Below are positions 27,101-36,636 of a stretch of 64,000 bases of DNA, piece by piece. Source of the DNA: Clostridium neonatale. GTDB lineage: Bacteria > Bacillota > Clostridia > Clostridiales > Clostridiaceae. The notes below the pieces were generated by a model. It did no database searches and was not told the origin of the DNA. It worked only from the letters and a program-made list of their open reading frames with translations. A program made the translations under genes and the position numbers. Location of the stretch: positions 1,854,902 to 1,918,901 of the forward strand of contig NZ_LN890328.1 in NCBI RefSeq assembly GCF_001458595.1, given 5' to 3'. Numbering within the stretch: the first letter of the stretch is position 1; every line of letters begins with the position of its first letter.

Positions 27101-27415
27101 TTAATATTTATTTGAATCCTTTGGATTTAAATCTATAACATATGTTTCACCATCTGGTTTTTCTACCTTCCAGTGTACAAGTTCACCATCTTCTTTAACA
27201 GTAAGTGTGCTTCCTCTTCCCCCAATATCTGCACCAAGATATAATGAAATAGCCTGACTTTTGCATTCTTTAACACAAGACGTACATCCCCAGCAGTCTT
27301 TTGGATATTTAATAAAAGCCTTTTTATTATCATCCATTTTTATAAGATTCCCTGGGCATGCTTCTAAGCACTGCCTGCATCCTATACATTTATCTTTATC
27401 AATCTTTATGCTCAT
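27101..27415 (-). CDS. aprB: APS reductase iron-sulfur subunit
   Basis: A 104-residue ferredoxin-like protein with two [4Fe-4S] motifs: CIGCRQCLEACPG (residues ~11-23) and CWGCTSCVKECKS (~42-54). A short tail (GELVHWKVEKPDGETYVIDL) resembles the AprB tail. It passes electrons to the flavoprotein AprA. Its start overlaps the end of aprA by 17 bp. It is shorter than dissimilatory AprB (~150), matching assimilatory-type clostridial versions. Confidence 0.88.
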   Translation of the reverse strand: MSIKIDKDKCIGCRQCLEACPGNLIKMDDNKKAFIKYPKDCWGCTSCVKECKSQAISLYLGADIGGRGSTLTVKEDGELVHWKVEKPDGETYVIDLNPKDSNKY

Positions 27416-29138
27416 ATTTTTCTTTTCCTCCTACAAGTTCTCGAAAAATAATTTGTATCTTTCCATCAACTGCTTTTGAATTTACATACTTAAGGTATAC
27501 ATCACTTTTCTCTGGATAATCTAAATTCTCTGCAAAGCTGTGCCATCTTGTCTCTTTTCTTGCCTTTAAATGAGCAATTACAGATAAACATACTGTAAGC
27601 CTCTCTTTTAATTCATATATAAACATAAGCTCATGCATATCTTTAGCAGCAAGATGTGAAGTTAATGAAATTAAATTTCTTATCTTTTCATCAGCCATAT
27701 GAAGCTGTCTTTCATTATATTGATAATTGCTGCCTATACCACCTGCATAACTGTCCATTATTTTCTGCATTGCTTCTTCTAATTCTTCAACAGTAAAGCT
27801 TTCATTTTCTTCATTTAAAATACTTTCAATCTCATATTTCTTCTCTTTGATTAACAGCTCTTTTTCATGATCTTTTATTTCAGCTTCATTTTTAATCTTT
27901 AAATTATTAACTTCTAAGTTTGTTTTATTTTTACCGTCTAAATCATGAATTATAGATAATGCTGCAATTTCTCCTTCTACAAGAGCTCCTGTTACATATT
28001 TTTGAGGACATCCACCTGCCACATCTCCAGCTGCATAAAGTCCATGTATAGTTGTTTTTCTATTTGTATCTACCCAATATCCGCTTGCAGTATGCCCTCC
28101 AACTATGTATGGTTCTGTTCCTTCAATTTCAACATTTTCTTCACTTGGATTCTTTCCACTTTCTATCCATTTTAATGTCTGGCTTGGTGCCATATTAAGA
28201 TATGCCTTTTTTAATTCATCATTTAATTCTTCTTTAATTCCTTGTGTTTTTAAATAACATGGACCTCTTCCTTCAATATTCTCTCTTACTGTTCCATATA
28301 GCCTTTCAGATGTTGTAATCCCATATTTACTTTCATAAACCTCACCTTTAGAATTTATCTGTTTTGCTAAAACACCTTGGGCAATTGTTCCTGTAGGTGC
28401 TATTGTGTCTTTACATCTTAATGCTATAAAACGCATTTCAAAAGTTGTCATTTCAGCACCGGCTCTTATTCCCATTGCATACCCTGCACCTGTGTTAAAA
28501 GGTGGATACCACATTTTATGCCTTGAAAAGCCTGGATTGTTAGGTTTATAAAGACCTGCTGCTCCACCCGTTGCACATATAACCTTTTTAGCTTCTATAA
28601 AATATAAAACGTCTTTATTTACATCTATTGCAAATGCTCCATAAATCTTATTATCTTTAACAACATAATCTATAACATTCATATGATTGTATGCTGTAAC
28701 GCCATTTAACTTCTTTACAGCATCTGCCAATATAGGCTTTATATTTTCACCATTAATTTTTATATTTCTATTGCCTCGTGCAACATATTCTCCATTTTCA
28801 TCTTTTAAAATAACAAGACCTAAATCTTCTAATTTTTTTGTTACTTTATTTAGACCTTGAGACATTGTAAGAAGCAGATCTTCTCGTACAATTCCTTCTG
28901 CATCCTTTTTAGCATACTCAACATAATCCTCTGGCTTTCTTCCTTTTACAATATATGCATTGATTGCATTTACACCTGCCGCAAGACATCCACTACGTTT
29001 TATATTGGCTTTTTCAGCAATCAAAACAGAAAGATCTGAATTTTCTCTAAGCGTAATTGCAGCATAGCATCCAGCTGTTCCACCACCAATGATTAATACA
29101 TCTGTTTTAAGATGCTTTATATCTACCTCAGTTTTCAA
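27399..29138 (-). CDS. aprA: APS reductase flavoprotein subunit (AprA-like)
   Basis: A 579-residue FAD enzyme of the fumarate-reductase/AprA family, expected to reduce APS to sulfite and AMP. Seen: the dinucleotide-binding VLIIGGGTAGCYAAITLRE (residues ~14-32), the AprA-like KRSGCLAAGVNAINAYI, NPGFSRHKMWYPPFNTGAGYAMGIRAGAEMTTFEMRFI, and HTASGYWVDTNRKTTIHGLYAAGDVAGG. It is shorter than dissimilatory AprA (~650). Being embedded between sulfate transport genes and cysDN supports APS rather than fumarate as substrate. Sulfite reductase is not in this window. Confidence 0.85.
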   Translation of the reverse strand: MKTEVDIKHLKTDVLIIGGGTAGCYAAITLRENSDLSVLIAEKANIKRSGCLAAGVNAINAYIVKGRKPEDYVEYAKKDAEGIVREDLLLTMSQGLNKVTKKLEDLGLVILKDENGEYVARGNRNIKINGENIKPILADAVKKLNGVTAYNHMNVIDYVVKDNKIYGAFAIDVNKDVLYFIEAKKVICATGGAAGLYKPNNPGFSRHKMWYPPFNTGAGYAMGIRAGAEMTTFEMRFIALRCKDTIAPTGTIAQGVLAKQINSKGEVYESKYGITTSERLYGTVRENIEGRGPCYLKTQGIKEELNDELKKAYLNMAPSQTLKWIESGKNPSEENVEIEGTEPYIVGGHTASGYWVDTNRKTTIHGLYAAGDVAGGCPQKYVTGALVEGEIAALSIIHDLDGKNKTNLEVNNLKIKNEAEIKDHEKELLIKEKKYEIESILNEENESFTVEELEEAMQKIMDSYAGGIGSNYQYNERQLHMADEKIRNLISLTSHLAAKDMHELMFIYELKERLTVCLSVIAHLKARKETRWHSFAENLDYPEKSDVYLKYVNSKAVDGKIQIIFRELVGGKEKYEHKD

Positions 29139-29174
29139 AAAATCGCCCCCTAAATTTAAATCTACGCTGAAACT

Positions 29175-30236
29175 TTAAATAAATACTGGATTTCTATCTT
29201 CCATTGCTGCATTTTCTATTAATACAGCTTTAGCATTTTCAAATGCATATAATCTATAAATTAGTACATTTACCTTTTCATTAAGCTTAACTTCAGGTTC
29301 CTCTAAAGAACGATTTGCAGTAAGAATCAGCCCCTTTACATTAACCTTAACTTCTATATAACTTCCACGAAATGATATTTCTTCAATAATTCCTTCTTCT
29401 GCCGCACTCATATACTGATTTAAATTTCCCAGTTTCTTTATTCCAATAAACTCTGGTCTTATAACTGCTTTTTCTAAATTTTTAATATCTGTAAATCCTT
29501 TTAAATCATAATGTTTATCAAAAGATGTAGACTGTCCTATAAATTCTGCAACAAATGCATTTTCTGGATGTTTATATATTTCAATAGGTGTTCCAACCTG
29601 TTCAATTCTTCCTTTATTTGTGATTATTATTTCATCTGCAACTTCAATTGCTTCATCTTGGTCATGTGTAACAAAAATACTTGTTACACCAACTCTTGAA
29701 ATCATTTCTTTAAGCCAGCTTCTAAGTTCTTTTCTAACCTTAGCATCAATTGCTGCAAAAGGTTCATCAAGAAGTAAAAGCTGTGGATTTGGTGCTAAAG
29801 CTCTTGCAAAGGCTACTCTTTGCCTCTGTCCTCCAGATAGTGCATTTGGATATCTATTTTCCATTCCTTTTAATCCAACTAGCTCTATCATTTCTGTAAC
29901 TCTTTCCTTTATTTCTTTTTTACTCTTTTTTTGCACCTGTAGACCAAACGCTATATTATCAAATACAGTCATATATCTAAAAAGTGCATAACTTTGAAAT
30001 ACAAATCCAATTCCTCTTTTGCTGGCAGCTAAATCATTAACTCTGATACCATTTATAAAGATATCACCTGAGTCTGGTGACTCAAGTCCTGCAATCATTC
30101 TAAGAATTGTTGTTTTTCCACTTCCACTTGGACCTAAAAGCCCAATAAGTTTACCCTTCTCAATTCCAAAATTAACATTATTTGAAGCTTTATAATCTTC
30201 AAAAGTTTTATTTATATCTTTTAATTCAACGTACAT
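29175..30236 (-). CDS. cysA: Sulfate/thiosulfate ABC transporter ATP-binding protein
   Basis: A 353-residue ABC ATPase. Seen: Walker A GPSGSGKTTI, signature LSGGQRQRVAFARAL, Walker B LLLDEPFAAID, H-loop FVTHDQDEAIEVAD, and a C-terminal regulatory TOBE-like domain (residues ~240-353). I use the ATG at 30234-30236, which overlaps the cysW end by 11 bp. A longer frame to 30272 would run far into cysW. It energises the CysTW permease. Confidence 0.93.
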   Translation of the reverse strand: MYVELKDINKTFEDYKASNNVNFGIEKGKLIGLLGPSGSGKTTILRMIAGLESPDSGDIFINGIRVNDLAASKRGIGFVFQSYALFRYMTVFDNIAFGLQVQKKSKKEIKERVTEMIELVGLKGMENRYPNALSGGQRQRVAFARALAPNPQLLLLDEPFAAIDAKVRKELRSWLKEMISRVGVTSIFVTHDQDEAIEVADEIIITNKGRIEQVGTPIEIYKHPENAFVAEFIGQSTSFDKHYDLKGFTDIKNLEKAVIRPEFIGIKKLGNLNQYMSAAEEGIIEEISFRGSYIEVKVNVKGLILTANRSLEEPEVKLNEKVNVLIYRLYAFENAKAVLIENAAMEDRNPVFI

Positions 30237-31059
30237 CTGCACCACCAACTTTCTTCGACTTATATTCAACAATATTTTTTAGAATCAATATTATAATTGC
30301 CATTATTACTAATAGAGAAGATACAGCAAATGCTTCTGATAATTTAAATTCGTTATATAATATTTCAACATGCAGTGGCAGTGTATTTGTTTTTCCCCTT
30401 AAGTGACCTGAAATAACAGAAACTGCTCCAAATTCCCCCATTGCACGTGCTGAACATAAGATGATTCCATATAAAAATGCCCATTTGATATATGGAAAAG
30501 TTATTTTTCTAAAAATTCTAAATCCACCTGCTCCCATAAGTGCTGCTGCTTCTTCCTCATCAGTACCTTGTGCATTAAGTACTGGTATAATTTCTCTTGA
30601 CACAAATGGAAACGTTACAAATATTGTTGCAAGTACTATTCCTGGGACAGCAAAAACTATTTTTATATTATGACTCATAAGAAATGGATGTGCCCAGCCC
30701 ATTCTCCCAAAAGTTAATGTAAAAAGAAGTCCTGCTACAACTGGTGACATTGCAAATGGAATATCTATTAATGTAGTAAGAACCTGTTTTCCTCTAAAGG
30801 TGAATTTAGTAATACACCATGCTGCAAACAGTCCGAATATTGTATTCACCAATACAGCTGCTATGCTTGTAAATAAAGTTAGTTTTAATGCTTTGATGGT
30901 GTATATATCAAGTACTGCATTTGTATAAGAATTGAGTCCTTTCTTTAATGCATACACAATAACAACAATTAAAGGCAGTACAAGCATTATCAAAACAAAT
31001 AAAATACTTATTGTCACTAATATATATTTTGTAGATTTAAAATTATTATCTTTACTCAT
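30226..31059 (-). CDS. cysW: Sulfate ABC transporter permease CysW
   Basis: A 277-residue permease with six predicted helices and the BPD-transport EAA loop (EEAAALMGAGGFRIFRKITFPYIKWAFLYG). It also has GEFGAVSVISG, a sulfate-permease landmark. It pairs with CysT as the second half of the membrane channel. The gap to cysT is 9 bp and the overlap with cysA is 11 bp. Confidence 0.93.
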   Translation of the reverse strand: MSKDNNFKSTKYILVTISILFVLIMLVLPLIVVIVYALKKGLNSYTNAVLDIYTIKALKLTLFTSIAAVLVNTIFGLFAAWCITKFTFRGKQVLTTLIDIPFAMSPVVAGLLFTLTFGRMGWAHPFLMSHNIKIVFAVPGIVLATIFVTFPFVSREIIPVLNAQGTDEEEAAALMGAGGFRIFRKITFPYIKWAFLYGIILCSARAMGEFGAVSVISGHLRGKTNTLPLHVEILYNEFKLSEAFAVSSLLVIMAIIILILKNIVEYKSKKVGGADVR

Positions 31060-31068
31060 TTCTGCCTC

Positions 31069-31917
31069 CTAGCTTGTCCTTTTATTCACTAGAGATTGAA
31101 TAATATTTATAACAAATAAAATTGAAAATGATGTAGCTAGTATTACAAGTGCAATTGCTGTTGCATCCGTATACTTTAATTGTTCTAACTTTGATACAAT
31201 TAAAAGTGGTGCAATTTGTGTCTCATAAGGTATATTTCCTGCTATAAAAACTACACTTCCATATTCACCAATACCTCTTGCAAGAGCAAGTCCAAATCCT
31301 GTAAGCATTGCTGGAAATATCTCTGGAAATATCACTTTGAAAAATGTTCTTCTCTCACTTGCTCCAAGCATTGCAGCTGCTTCTTCATACTGTTTATCTA
31401 ACTTTTCTAAAACAGGCTGTATAGAACGTACTACAAATGGTATTCCAATAAAAATCATAGCTATAATTATTCCTATCTTCGTATAAGCTATTTGTATACC
31501 AAAATTTGAAAAAATACTTCCAATCCATCCTTCATTTGAATATAAAGAAGTAAGTGCAATTCCAGCCACTGCTGTTGGAAGTGCAAATGGTAATTCTATC
31601 AAGCCATCTAATAACCTTTTCCCTGGAAAATCATATCTCACTAATACCCATGCAAGAATCATTCCAAATATACCATTAACTACTGCTGCAATAAATGCAC
31701 ACCCAAAGCTTACCTTATAGCCTGATACAACTGCACGTGAAGTAACAACTTCTAAGAACTCTTTAAAGCTTAAATTTGAGGCACATATTACTATGGAAAC
31801 AACAGGAAGCAATATAGTCAAACTTAGCATTGATATTGTAATACCCATAGAAAGTCCAAACCCCGGTATAATTCTCTTTCCACTTTTTCTTTTTATACTT
31901 AATGATATTTTCTCCAT
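31069..31917 (-). CDS. cysT: Sulfate ABC transporter permease CysT
   Basis: A 282-residue six-helix permease. Seen: DGLIELPFALPTAVAGIALTSLYS, the EAA loop EEAAAMLGASERRTFFKVIFPEIFPAMLTGFGLALARGIGEYGSVVFIAGN, and a C-terminal helix. These match CysT/CysU. A 205-bp gap to the upstream sbp gene contains TAAGAACTAA and TTAGTTCTTA about 80 nt apart, possibly an mRNA-processing or attenuation structure. Confidence 0.93.
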   Translation of the reverse strand: MEKISLSIKRKSGKRIIPGFGLSMGITISMLSLTILLPVVSIVICASNLSFKEFLEVVTSRAVVSGYKVSFGCAFIAAVVNGIFGMILAWVLVRYDFPGKRLLDGLIELPFALPTAVAGIALTSLYSNEGWIGSIFSNFGIQIAYTKIGIIIAMIFIGIPFVVRSIQPVLEKLDKQYEEAAAMLGASERRTFFKVIFPEIFPAMLTGFGLALARGIGEYGSVVFIAGNIPYETQIAPLLIVSKLEQLKYTDATAIALVILATSFSILFVINIIQSLVNKRTS

Positions 31918-32122
31918 AACTCACATCCTCTTTCCTGTAGATGAGTAAAAAAATAAGAACTAAAAGTGAATAGTTTTAGATGGAAAACATAGGTTTTCTA
32001 TAATTTACTTTTAAAACATCACTGCTATTTTTTTCTTAACTCTTAGTTCTTAATTATTAGTTTTTACTTTTAATAATTTTATTCCAAATTATAGCGTAGT
32101 ATCTCAATTATAAGTTTATTCA

Positions 32123-33160
32123 TTACTTTTCTTGATAAATCTGATCAAATATAGCTCCATCCTCAAAAAAGTCTTTATATGCCTTATCCCATCCGCCAAA
32201 CTTTTCATCTACAGTTACAAGGTTAATATTAAGGTTAAATACATCTTTATATTCTTTTAAAATTTCTTCATTAGATGGTCTATAAAAATTATCTCCAGCA
32301 ATTCTTTGTGCTGTGTCAGAATATAAATATTCTAAATAAGCTTTAGATACTTCTTCAGTTCCCCTTCTCTTTACAGTTTCATCTACAACTGCAACTGATG
32401 GTTCTGCCAAAACACTTAAACTAGGAGTTACAATTTCAAATTCATCTGGATGCTCCTTTACAGATAAATAAGCTTCATTTTCCCAAGCAATCAACACATC
32501 GCCTTGTCCATTTTCAACAAATGTTGTTGTAGCACCTCTTGCACCTGAATCTAACACAAGTACATTTTCATAAAGATTTTTAACAAATTCTTTTATCTTT
32601 TCCGCATCTCCATTATATTTTTTATCCGCATACGCCCATGCAGCAAGGAAATTCCAGCAAGCTCCTCCTGATGTTTTTGGATTTGGTGTAATAACCCCTA
32701 CTCCATCTTTTACAAGATCATCCCAATCTTTTATATTCTTGCTGTTTCCCTTTCTTACAAGAAAGACAATAGTTGATGTGTATGGTGAGCTGTTCGATTT
32801 AAATTCGTTAATCCATCCACTTTCTATTAATCCTGCATTTTCAATTGATGTAATGTCATGTGCTAATGCCAAAGTTACTACATCTGCTTCATTTCCTTCA
32901 ATAACTGAACGTGCTTGTTTCCCAGAACCGCCATGAGATTGAGTTATATTAACATCTTGTCCAGTTTTCTCTTTCCAGTACTTTGCAAATTCTTTATTAT
33001 ATGCTTCATATAATTCTCTTGTTGGATCGTATGATACATTTGTAATTTCAATTGTTTTTTTCGCATCAGATTCTGCATTTGAACTTTCACCGCATCCTGA
33101 AAATGCTCCTAAAGCACATAATGTTGCTAACCCTAAACTAATAATCTTTCTTATTTTCAT
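32123..33160 (-). CDS. sbp: Sulfate-binding lipoprotein
   Basis: A 345-residue extracellular sulfate/thiosulfate-binding protein, first gene of the operon. It has a lipoprotein signal with lipobox FSGC (Cys at residue ~23). Mature-part signatures: [20 protein letters not shown], the PROSITE-type [39 protein letters not shown], and YRPSNEEIL near the end. These are hallmark Sbp/CysP sequences. Its promoter (33315-33343) shares a long element with the cysK promoter. Confidence 0.95.
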   Translation of the reverse strand: MKIRKIISLGLATLCALGAFSGCGESSNAESDAKKTIEITNVSYDPTRELYEAYNKEFAKYWKEKTGQDVNITQSHGGSGKQARSVIEGNEADVVTLALAHDITSIENAGLIESGWINEFKSNSSPYTSTIVFLVRKGNSKNIKDWDDLVKDGVGVITPNPKTSGGACWNFLAAWAYADKKYNGDAEKIKEFVKNLYENVLVLDSGARGATTTFVENGQGDVLIAWENEAYLSVKEHPDEFEIVTPSLSVLAEPSVAVVDETVKRRGTEEVSKAYLEYLYSDTAQRIAGDNFYRPSNEEILKEYKDVFNLNINLVTVDEKFGGWDKAYKDFFEDGAIFDQIYQEK

Positions 33161-33314
33161 AATCTTCTCTCCTTATCAGTAATTCAATATGCTTTTATTT
33201 TTGCTTTATAATACATGCAACATCGCATATTTCCATATCTGTGAGAGATTATAGCCCCAATTTTACTCATTTCTTACTTTCACCCCATTTTTGTTTATTT
33301 ATGGTATATTTAGG

Positions 33315-33348
33315 AGTATACATTCCTTTTCCGAGTATGTCAATAGGA
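33315..33348 (-). promoter_or_regulatory. Promoter of the sulfate operon with shared element
   Basis: TTGACA (33343-33338), 17-bp spacer, TATACT (33320-33315). The -35 region lies in TTCCGAGTATGTCAATAGGA (plus strand), which recurs almost exactly before cysK. Similarity continues another ~18 bp upstream (TATGATTTAT). It is likely an operator for a cysteine-metabolism regulator. Confidence 0.75.
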
Positions 33349-33393
33349 AATCTATGATTTATTTTATAGATATGCTTTCTATAAAATAATGTG

Positions 33394-33435
33394 CAAAAAA
33401 ACACCAGCATTTTTTAGTATACTGGTGTAAAAAAA
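33394..33435 (-). terminator. Terminator after cysK
   Basis: ACACCAG and CTGGTGT form a stem followed on the minus strand by seven Ts. It lies between cysK and the sbp promoter and separates the two transcription units. Confidence 0.8.
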
Positions 33436-33493
33436 CTTTTAATATTTAGAGTGCTATAAACATTAGTACTCTTATCTCATATAAGACATATTT

Positions 33494-34423
33494 TTATTCA
33501 AATAAAGGAGTAGATAGATATCTTTCACCTGTGTCTGGTAATAACACAACAATGTTTTTCCCTTTATTTTCAGGTCTTTTAGCTAGTTCTGTTGCTGCAT
33601 GTATTGCTGCCCCAGATGAAATTCCAACTAATACCCCATCTGTTTTAGCAACACTTCTAGATGCTTCAAATGCATCATCATTTTCAACTTTAATAATTTC
33701 ATCAACAATATCAAGATTCATTACGCCAGGTATAAAACCTGCACCTATACCTTGAATTTTATGTGGACCAGGCTTACCACCTGATAATACTGGAGAGCTT
33801 GCAGGTTCAACTGCCACAATTTTGATATTAGGATTTTTAGCTTTTAATACTTCTCCATTACCAGTGACAGTACCACCAGTACCAACTCCAGCTACAAAAA
33901 TGTCTACTTTTCCTTCTGTATCATTCCAAATTTCCTCTGCTGTAGTTTTTCTGTGTACTTCAGGATTAGCTTCATTTTCAAATTGTTGTGGTATAATTGC
34001 ATTTCCATATTCAGCTACTAATTCTTCAGCTTTTTTTATTGCACCTTTCATTCCATCTGCACCTGGAGTAAGAACTATTTCAGCTCCTAATGCCGCTACA
34101 ATTCTTCTTCTTTCAATACTCATTGTATCTGGCATTGTAAGAATTAATTTAAGACCTTTGGCAGCTGCTACAAAAGCTAGTCCGATTCCAGTGTTTCCAC
34201 TAGTAGGCTCAATAATAACAGTGTCTTTATTTATTTTGCCATCTTTAATTCCTTTTTCAATCATTGCATTTGCAACTCTGTCCTTAACACTTCCTAGTGG
34301 ATTAAAGTATTCAAGTTTTGCAATAATATTTGCTTCTAAACCGTTCTTTTCTTCATAATTACTTAACTCAAGTAATGGTGTATTTCCAATCAAATCTGTT
34401 AATTTCTTTGCTATTTTTGCCAT
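33494..34423 (-). CDS. cysK: Cysteine synthase A
   Basis: A 309-residue O-acetylserine sulfhydrylase, PLP-dependent, forming cysteine from O-acetylserine and sulfide. Seen: [19 protein letters not shown] with the PLP lysine (residue ~44), [19 protein letters not shown] (substrate loop), [11 protein letters not shown] (PLP phosphate loop), and [11 protein letters not shown]. It is the last step of the sulfate pathway encoded next door. It has its own promoter, which shares an element with the sulfate operon promoter. Confidence 0.95.
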   Translation of the reverse strand: MAKIAKKLTDLIGNTPLLELSNYEEKNGLEANIIAKLEYFNPLGSVKDRVANAMIEKGIKDGKINKDTVIIEPTSGNTGIGLAFVAAAKGLKLILTMPDTMSIERRRIVAALGAEIVLTPGADGMKGAIKKAEELVAEYGNAIIPQQFENEANPEVHRKTTAEEIWNDTEGKVDIFVAGVGTGGTVTGNGEVLKAKNPNIKIVAVEPASSPVLSGGKPGPHKIQGIGAGFIPGVMNLDIVDEIIKVENDDAFEASRSVAKTDGVLVGISSGAAIHAATELAKRPENKGKNIVVLLPDTGERYLSTPLFE

Positions 34424-34606
34424 AATTATTCTCTCCTTTTAATATATATATTTATAATTCTTCGTTATTTATTAATGATAAAATCGTAAATCTAAACAGA
34501 CTTGTCCTATTTAATTTTAATAAGTATAATTTTTTAAGCTACTACTATATTTATAAAAAGCTCTGCATTTACATTGCATTTTCTTCTTATTTTTACTTAT
34601 ATTTGT

Positions 34607-34642
34607 ATTATAGACTCTTTATTCCGAGTTTGTCAATAGGAT
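34607..34642 (-). promoter_or_regulatory. cysK promoter with shared element
   Basis: TTGACA (34636-34631), 18-bp spacer, TATAAT (34612-34607). TTCCGAGTTTGTCAATAGGA on the plus strand matches the sbp promoter element with one difference. The transcript would carry a leader of about 175 nt. Confidence 0.75.
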
Positions 34643-34742
34643 TTATATGATTTATATTTATTCACTAAAAATTTATCTTCTAGAAATAGAATTTTTTAAG
34701 CAAAAACTTACTGTACTTTATACATTTCTTGATAAAAACAAA

Positions 34743-34782
34743 AAGAGTTAAAGAAATCGAAAGATTTATTTCTTTAACTCTT
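34743..34782 (-). terminator. Terminator after rarD
   Basis: AAGAGTTAAAGAAAT and ATTTCTTTAACTCTT form a long perfect stem directly after the transporter stop codon. Confidence 0.75.
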
Positions 34783-34788
34783 CTTCTA

Positions 34789-35670
34789 CTAAGCTAATTC
34801 AGTCTTTTTACTAATATCCATATTGCTCATAAGAAAAATTATTAATGCTATCCAAATGAACCCAAATGTAATTGCATTAATTGCTGTAAATTTTTCTTTA
34901 TATAAAATAACTCCTATAAGCAATTGTAAAGCTGGATTAACATACATTAATATTCCTGCTAAAGAATATGGTGTGCTTTTTATGCCTTGTGCAAAAAGCA
35001 ATAATGGTACAGCAGTTATTATTCCTGCTAATGGTAATAACAAAAACTGCATTGGATTATGAATAACTCCAATAGCTCCAATTCCATTTATTTCTGCATA
35101 AATTATATATACTATTGCAATTGGTGTTACTGCTGCTGTTTCAATTATAAGTGAAACTTGACTTTCAGCTTTTACCATTTTTTTAATTGCTCCATATATT
35201 GCAAAACTTCCTCCAATTATAACTGCCAAATATGGAACCTGTCCATATCTTATTATTGGTATCATAACACCTATGAAAGCTATAACAACAGAAATCCATT
35301 GGTTCTTATTTAATTTTTCTTTAAAACAAGCAAATCCCATTAAAATTGTTATTATTGGATTCATATAATAAGCTAAACTTGCTTCAAGAATATGATTGTT
35401 GTTTACTGCCCATATATAGCTTCCCCAATTAATACTAACCATAACCCCTGCTGCACACAGCAATAAAATTTCTTTCTTATTTTTAATTACCTCTTTAATC
35501 TTTAATGATTCTTTTTTAAAAATTATTAATACAAAGCAGAATATTAATGACCAAAATATTCGTGATGCTAAAATGTACACTGGATCTAATTGGTTTAAAA
35601 GTTTCCAAAATATCGGAAGAATCCCCCAAAGTACGTAGCACATCAAAACTGCAAATGCCCCTTTTTTCAT
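34789..35670 (-). CDS. rarD: EamA/RarD-family transporter
   Basis: A 293-residue drug/metabolite transporter with ten predicted helices. RarD signatures: GAFAVLMCYVLWGILPIFWKLL at the N-terminus, WGSYIWAVNNNHILEASLAYYMNPIITILMGFACFKEKLN in the middle, and LAGILMYVNPALQLLIGVILYKE in the second repeat. I start at the ATG at 35668-35670, after GGGGGAAGAAA; the longer frame lacks a site. The substrate is unknown. The gene sits between cysK and the Rrf2 regulator. Confidence 0.87.
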   Translation of the reverse strand: MKKGAFAVLMCYVLWGILPIFWKLLNQLDPVYILASRIFWSLIFCFVLIIFKKESLKIKEVIKNKKEILLLCAAGVMVSINWGSYIWAVNNNHILEASLAYYMNPIITILMGFACFKEKLNKNQWISVVIAFIGVMIPIIRYGQVPYLAVIIGGSFAIYGAIKKMVKAESQVSLIIETAAVTPIAIVYIIYAEINGIGAIGVIHNPMQFLLLPLAGIITAVPLLLFAQGIKSTPYSLAGILMYVNPALQLLIGVILYKEKFTAINAITFGFIWIALIIFLMSNMDISKKTELA

Positions 35671-35850
35671 TTTCTTCCCCCTTACAACATTGCTTATAGC
35701 TTTTTTATTCTTACTAGTATATAACTTCATGAGTAAAATTTGTATACATAATAAATATGAATGTATCAAAAATTTCTACTGCACAAAAATCTTATAACAG
35801 CCCTACTAAATAATCTTTTATTTATATAAATGCCAATTTATTTTCAGCAA

Positions 35851-36285
35851 TTATATAACGTAATTATCAATTTTACTATTATGCCATTCTACTAAATCCT
35901 CTAATGTAACATTATCAACAACACCTTTAATTGCATCATCGATCTTTTTCCATAGTATAACTGTTACACATTCATTTTCACGTTCACATGTATTTACTTC
36001 GTCTTCTAAACATGGTACTGGGCATAGACTTCCCTCTGTTAATCTTAAAATACTTCCTACTGTATATTCTCTTGGCTTTTTGGATAAATTATATCCGCCT
36101 TGTGGTCCTCTTACACTTCTTACATAGCCTGCTTTTGTTAAGATAGCTATTATCTGTTCTAAATATTTATCTGATATCTCTTGTCTTTCAGAAATCTCTT
36201 TTATTCTTATTGGCTTACCATTTTCATTAATGGCTAAATCAAGCATTAATCTTAATGCATATCTTCCTTTTGTAGAAATTCTCAT
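35851..36285 (-). CDS. Rrf2-family regulator (IscR/CymR type)
   Basis: A 144-residue Rrf2 protein: MRISTKGRYALRLMLDLA, then a winged helix-turn-helix (IRIKEISERQEISDKYLEQIIAILTKAGYVRSVRGPQGGYNL). A cysteine cluster near residues 92-111 (LCPVPCLEDEVNTCERENEC) is of IscR kind and could hold an Fe-S cluster, whereas CymR proper lacks it. Close to cysK and the sulfate operon, it is the natural candidate for binding their shared promoter element. That link is inferred. Confidence 0.88.
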   Translation of the reverse strand: MRISTKGRYALRLMLDLAINENGKPIRIKEISERQEISDKYLEQIIAILTKAGYVRSVRGPQGGYNLSKKPREYTVGSILRLTEGSLCPVPCLEDEVNTCERENECVTVILWKKIDDAIKGVVDNVTLEDLVEWHNSKIDNYVI

Positions 36286-36636
36286 TATCCTATCCTCCTA
36301 AATTCACTTTTCATTTGCAATATAGGCATAGCCTTATTAAATAAATTGTTCGTAGCTCATCATAACTATATCATGATATATTCTTATCTTTGTATTTCTA
36401 TTCATATCAAAATTCTAGTCTTTATTATATTTTATATCTATTCATTGTTTTTTGTACAGTATATAAAATCATAATTTTTTAATTCTTAATTTAATACATA
36501 TAGAAATAGGCTTAATTTATATTGAAGTCATGTATGCATAAATTCCAATAAATTCATAAATATTGTGATATACTTGTATATAAATACCTGCTTTTTCAAA
36601 TATAAAATTATAATTGTTAAAATATAGGAGAATCGT
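36286..36636. other. Gene-free interval
   Basis: A 350-bp AT-rich divergent promoter region between the Rrf2 gene and the Fe-S protein gene. No conserved RNA, ORF or repeat is recognised. The right gene has AATATAGGAGAATCGT as ribosome site. Confidence 0.5.

Noticed and set aside
29620..29991. 123-codon plus-strand ORF
   Set aside because: Antisense to cysA, which has all ABC ATPase motifs; no ribosome site or family match.
33822..34358. 178-codon plus-strand ORF
   Set aside because: Shadow of cysK on the other strand; its Ser/Pro/Ile-rich composition is typical of antisense readings in AT-rich genes.
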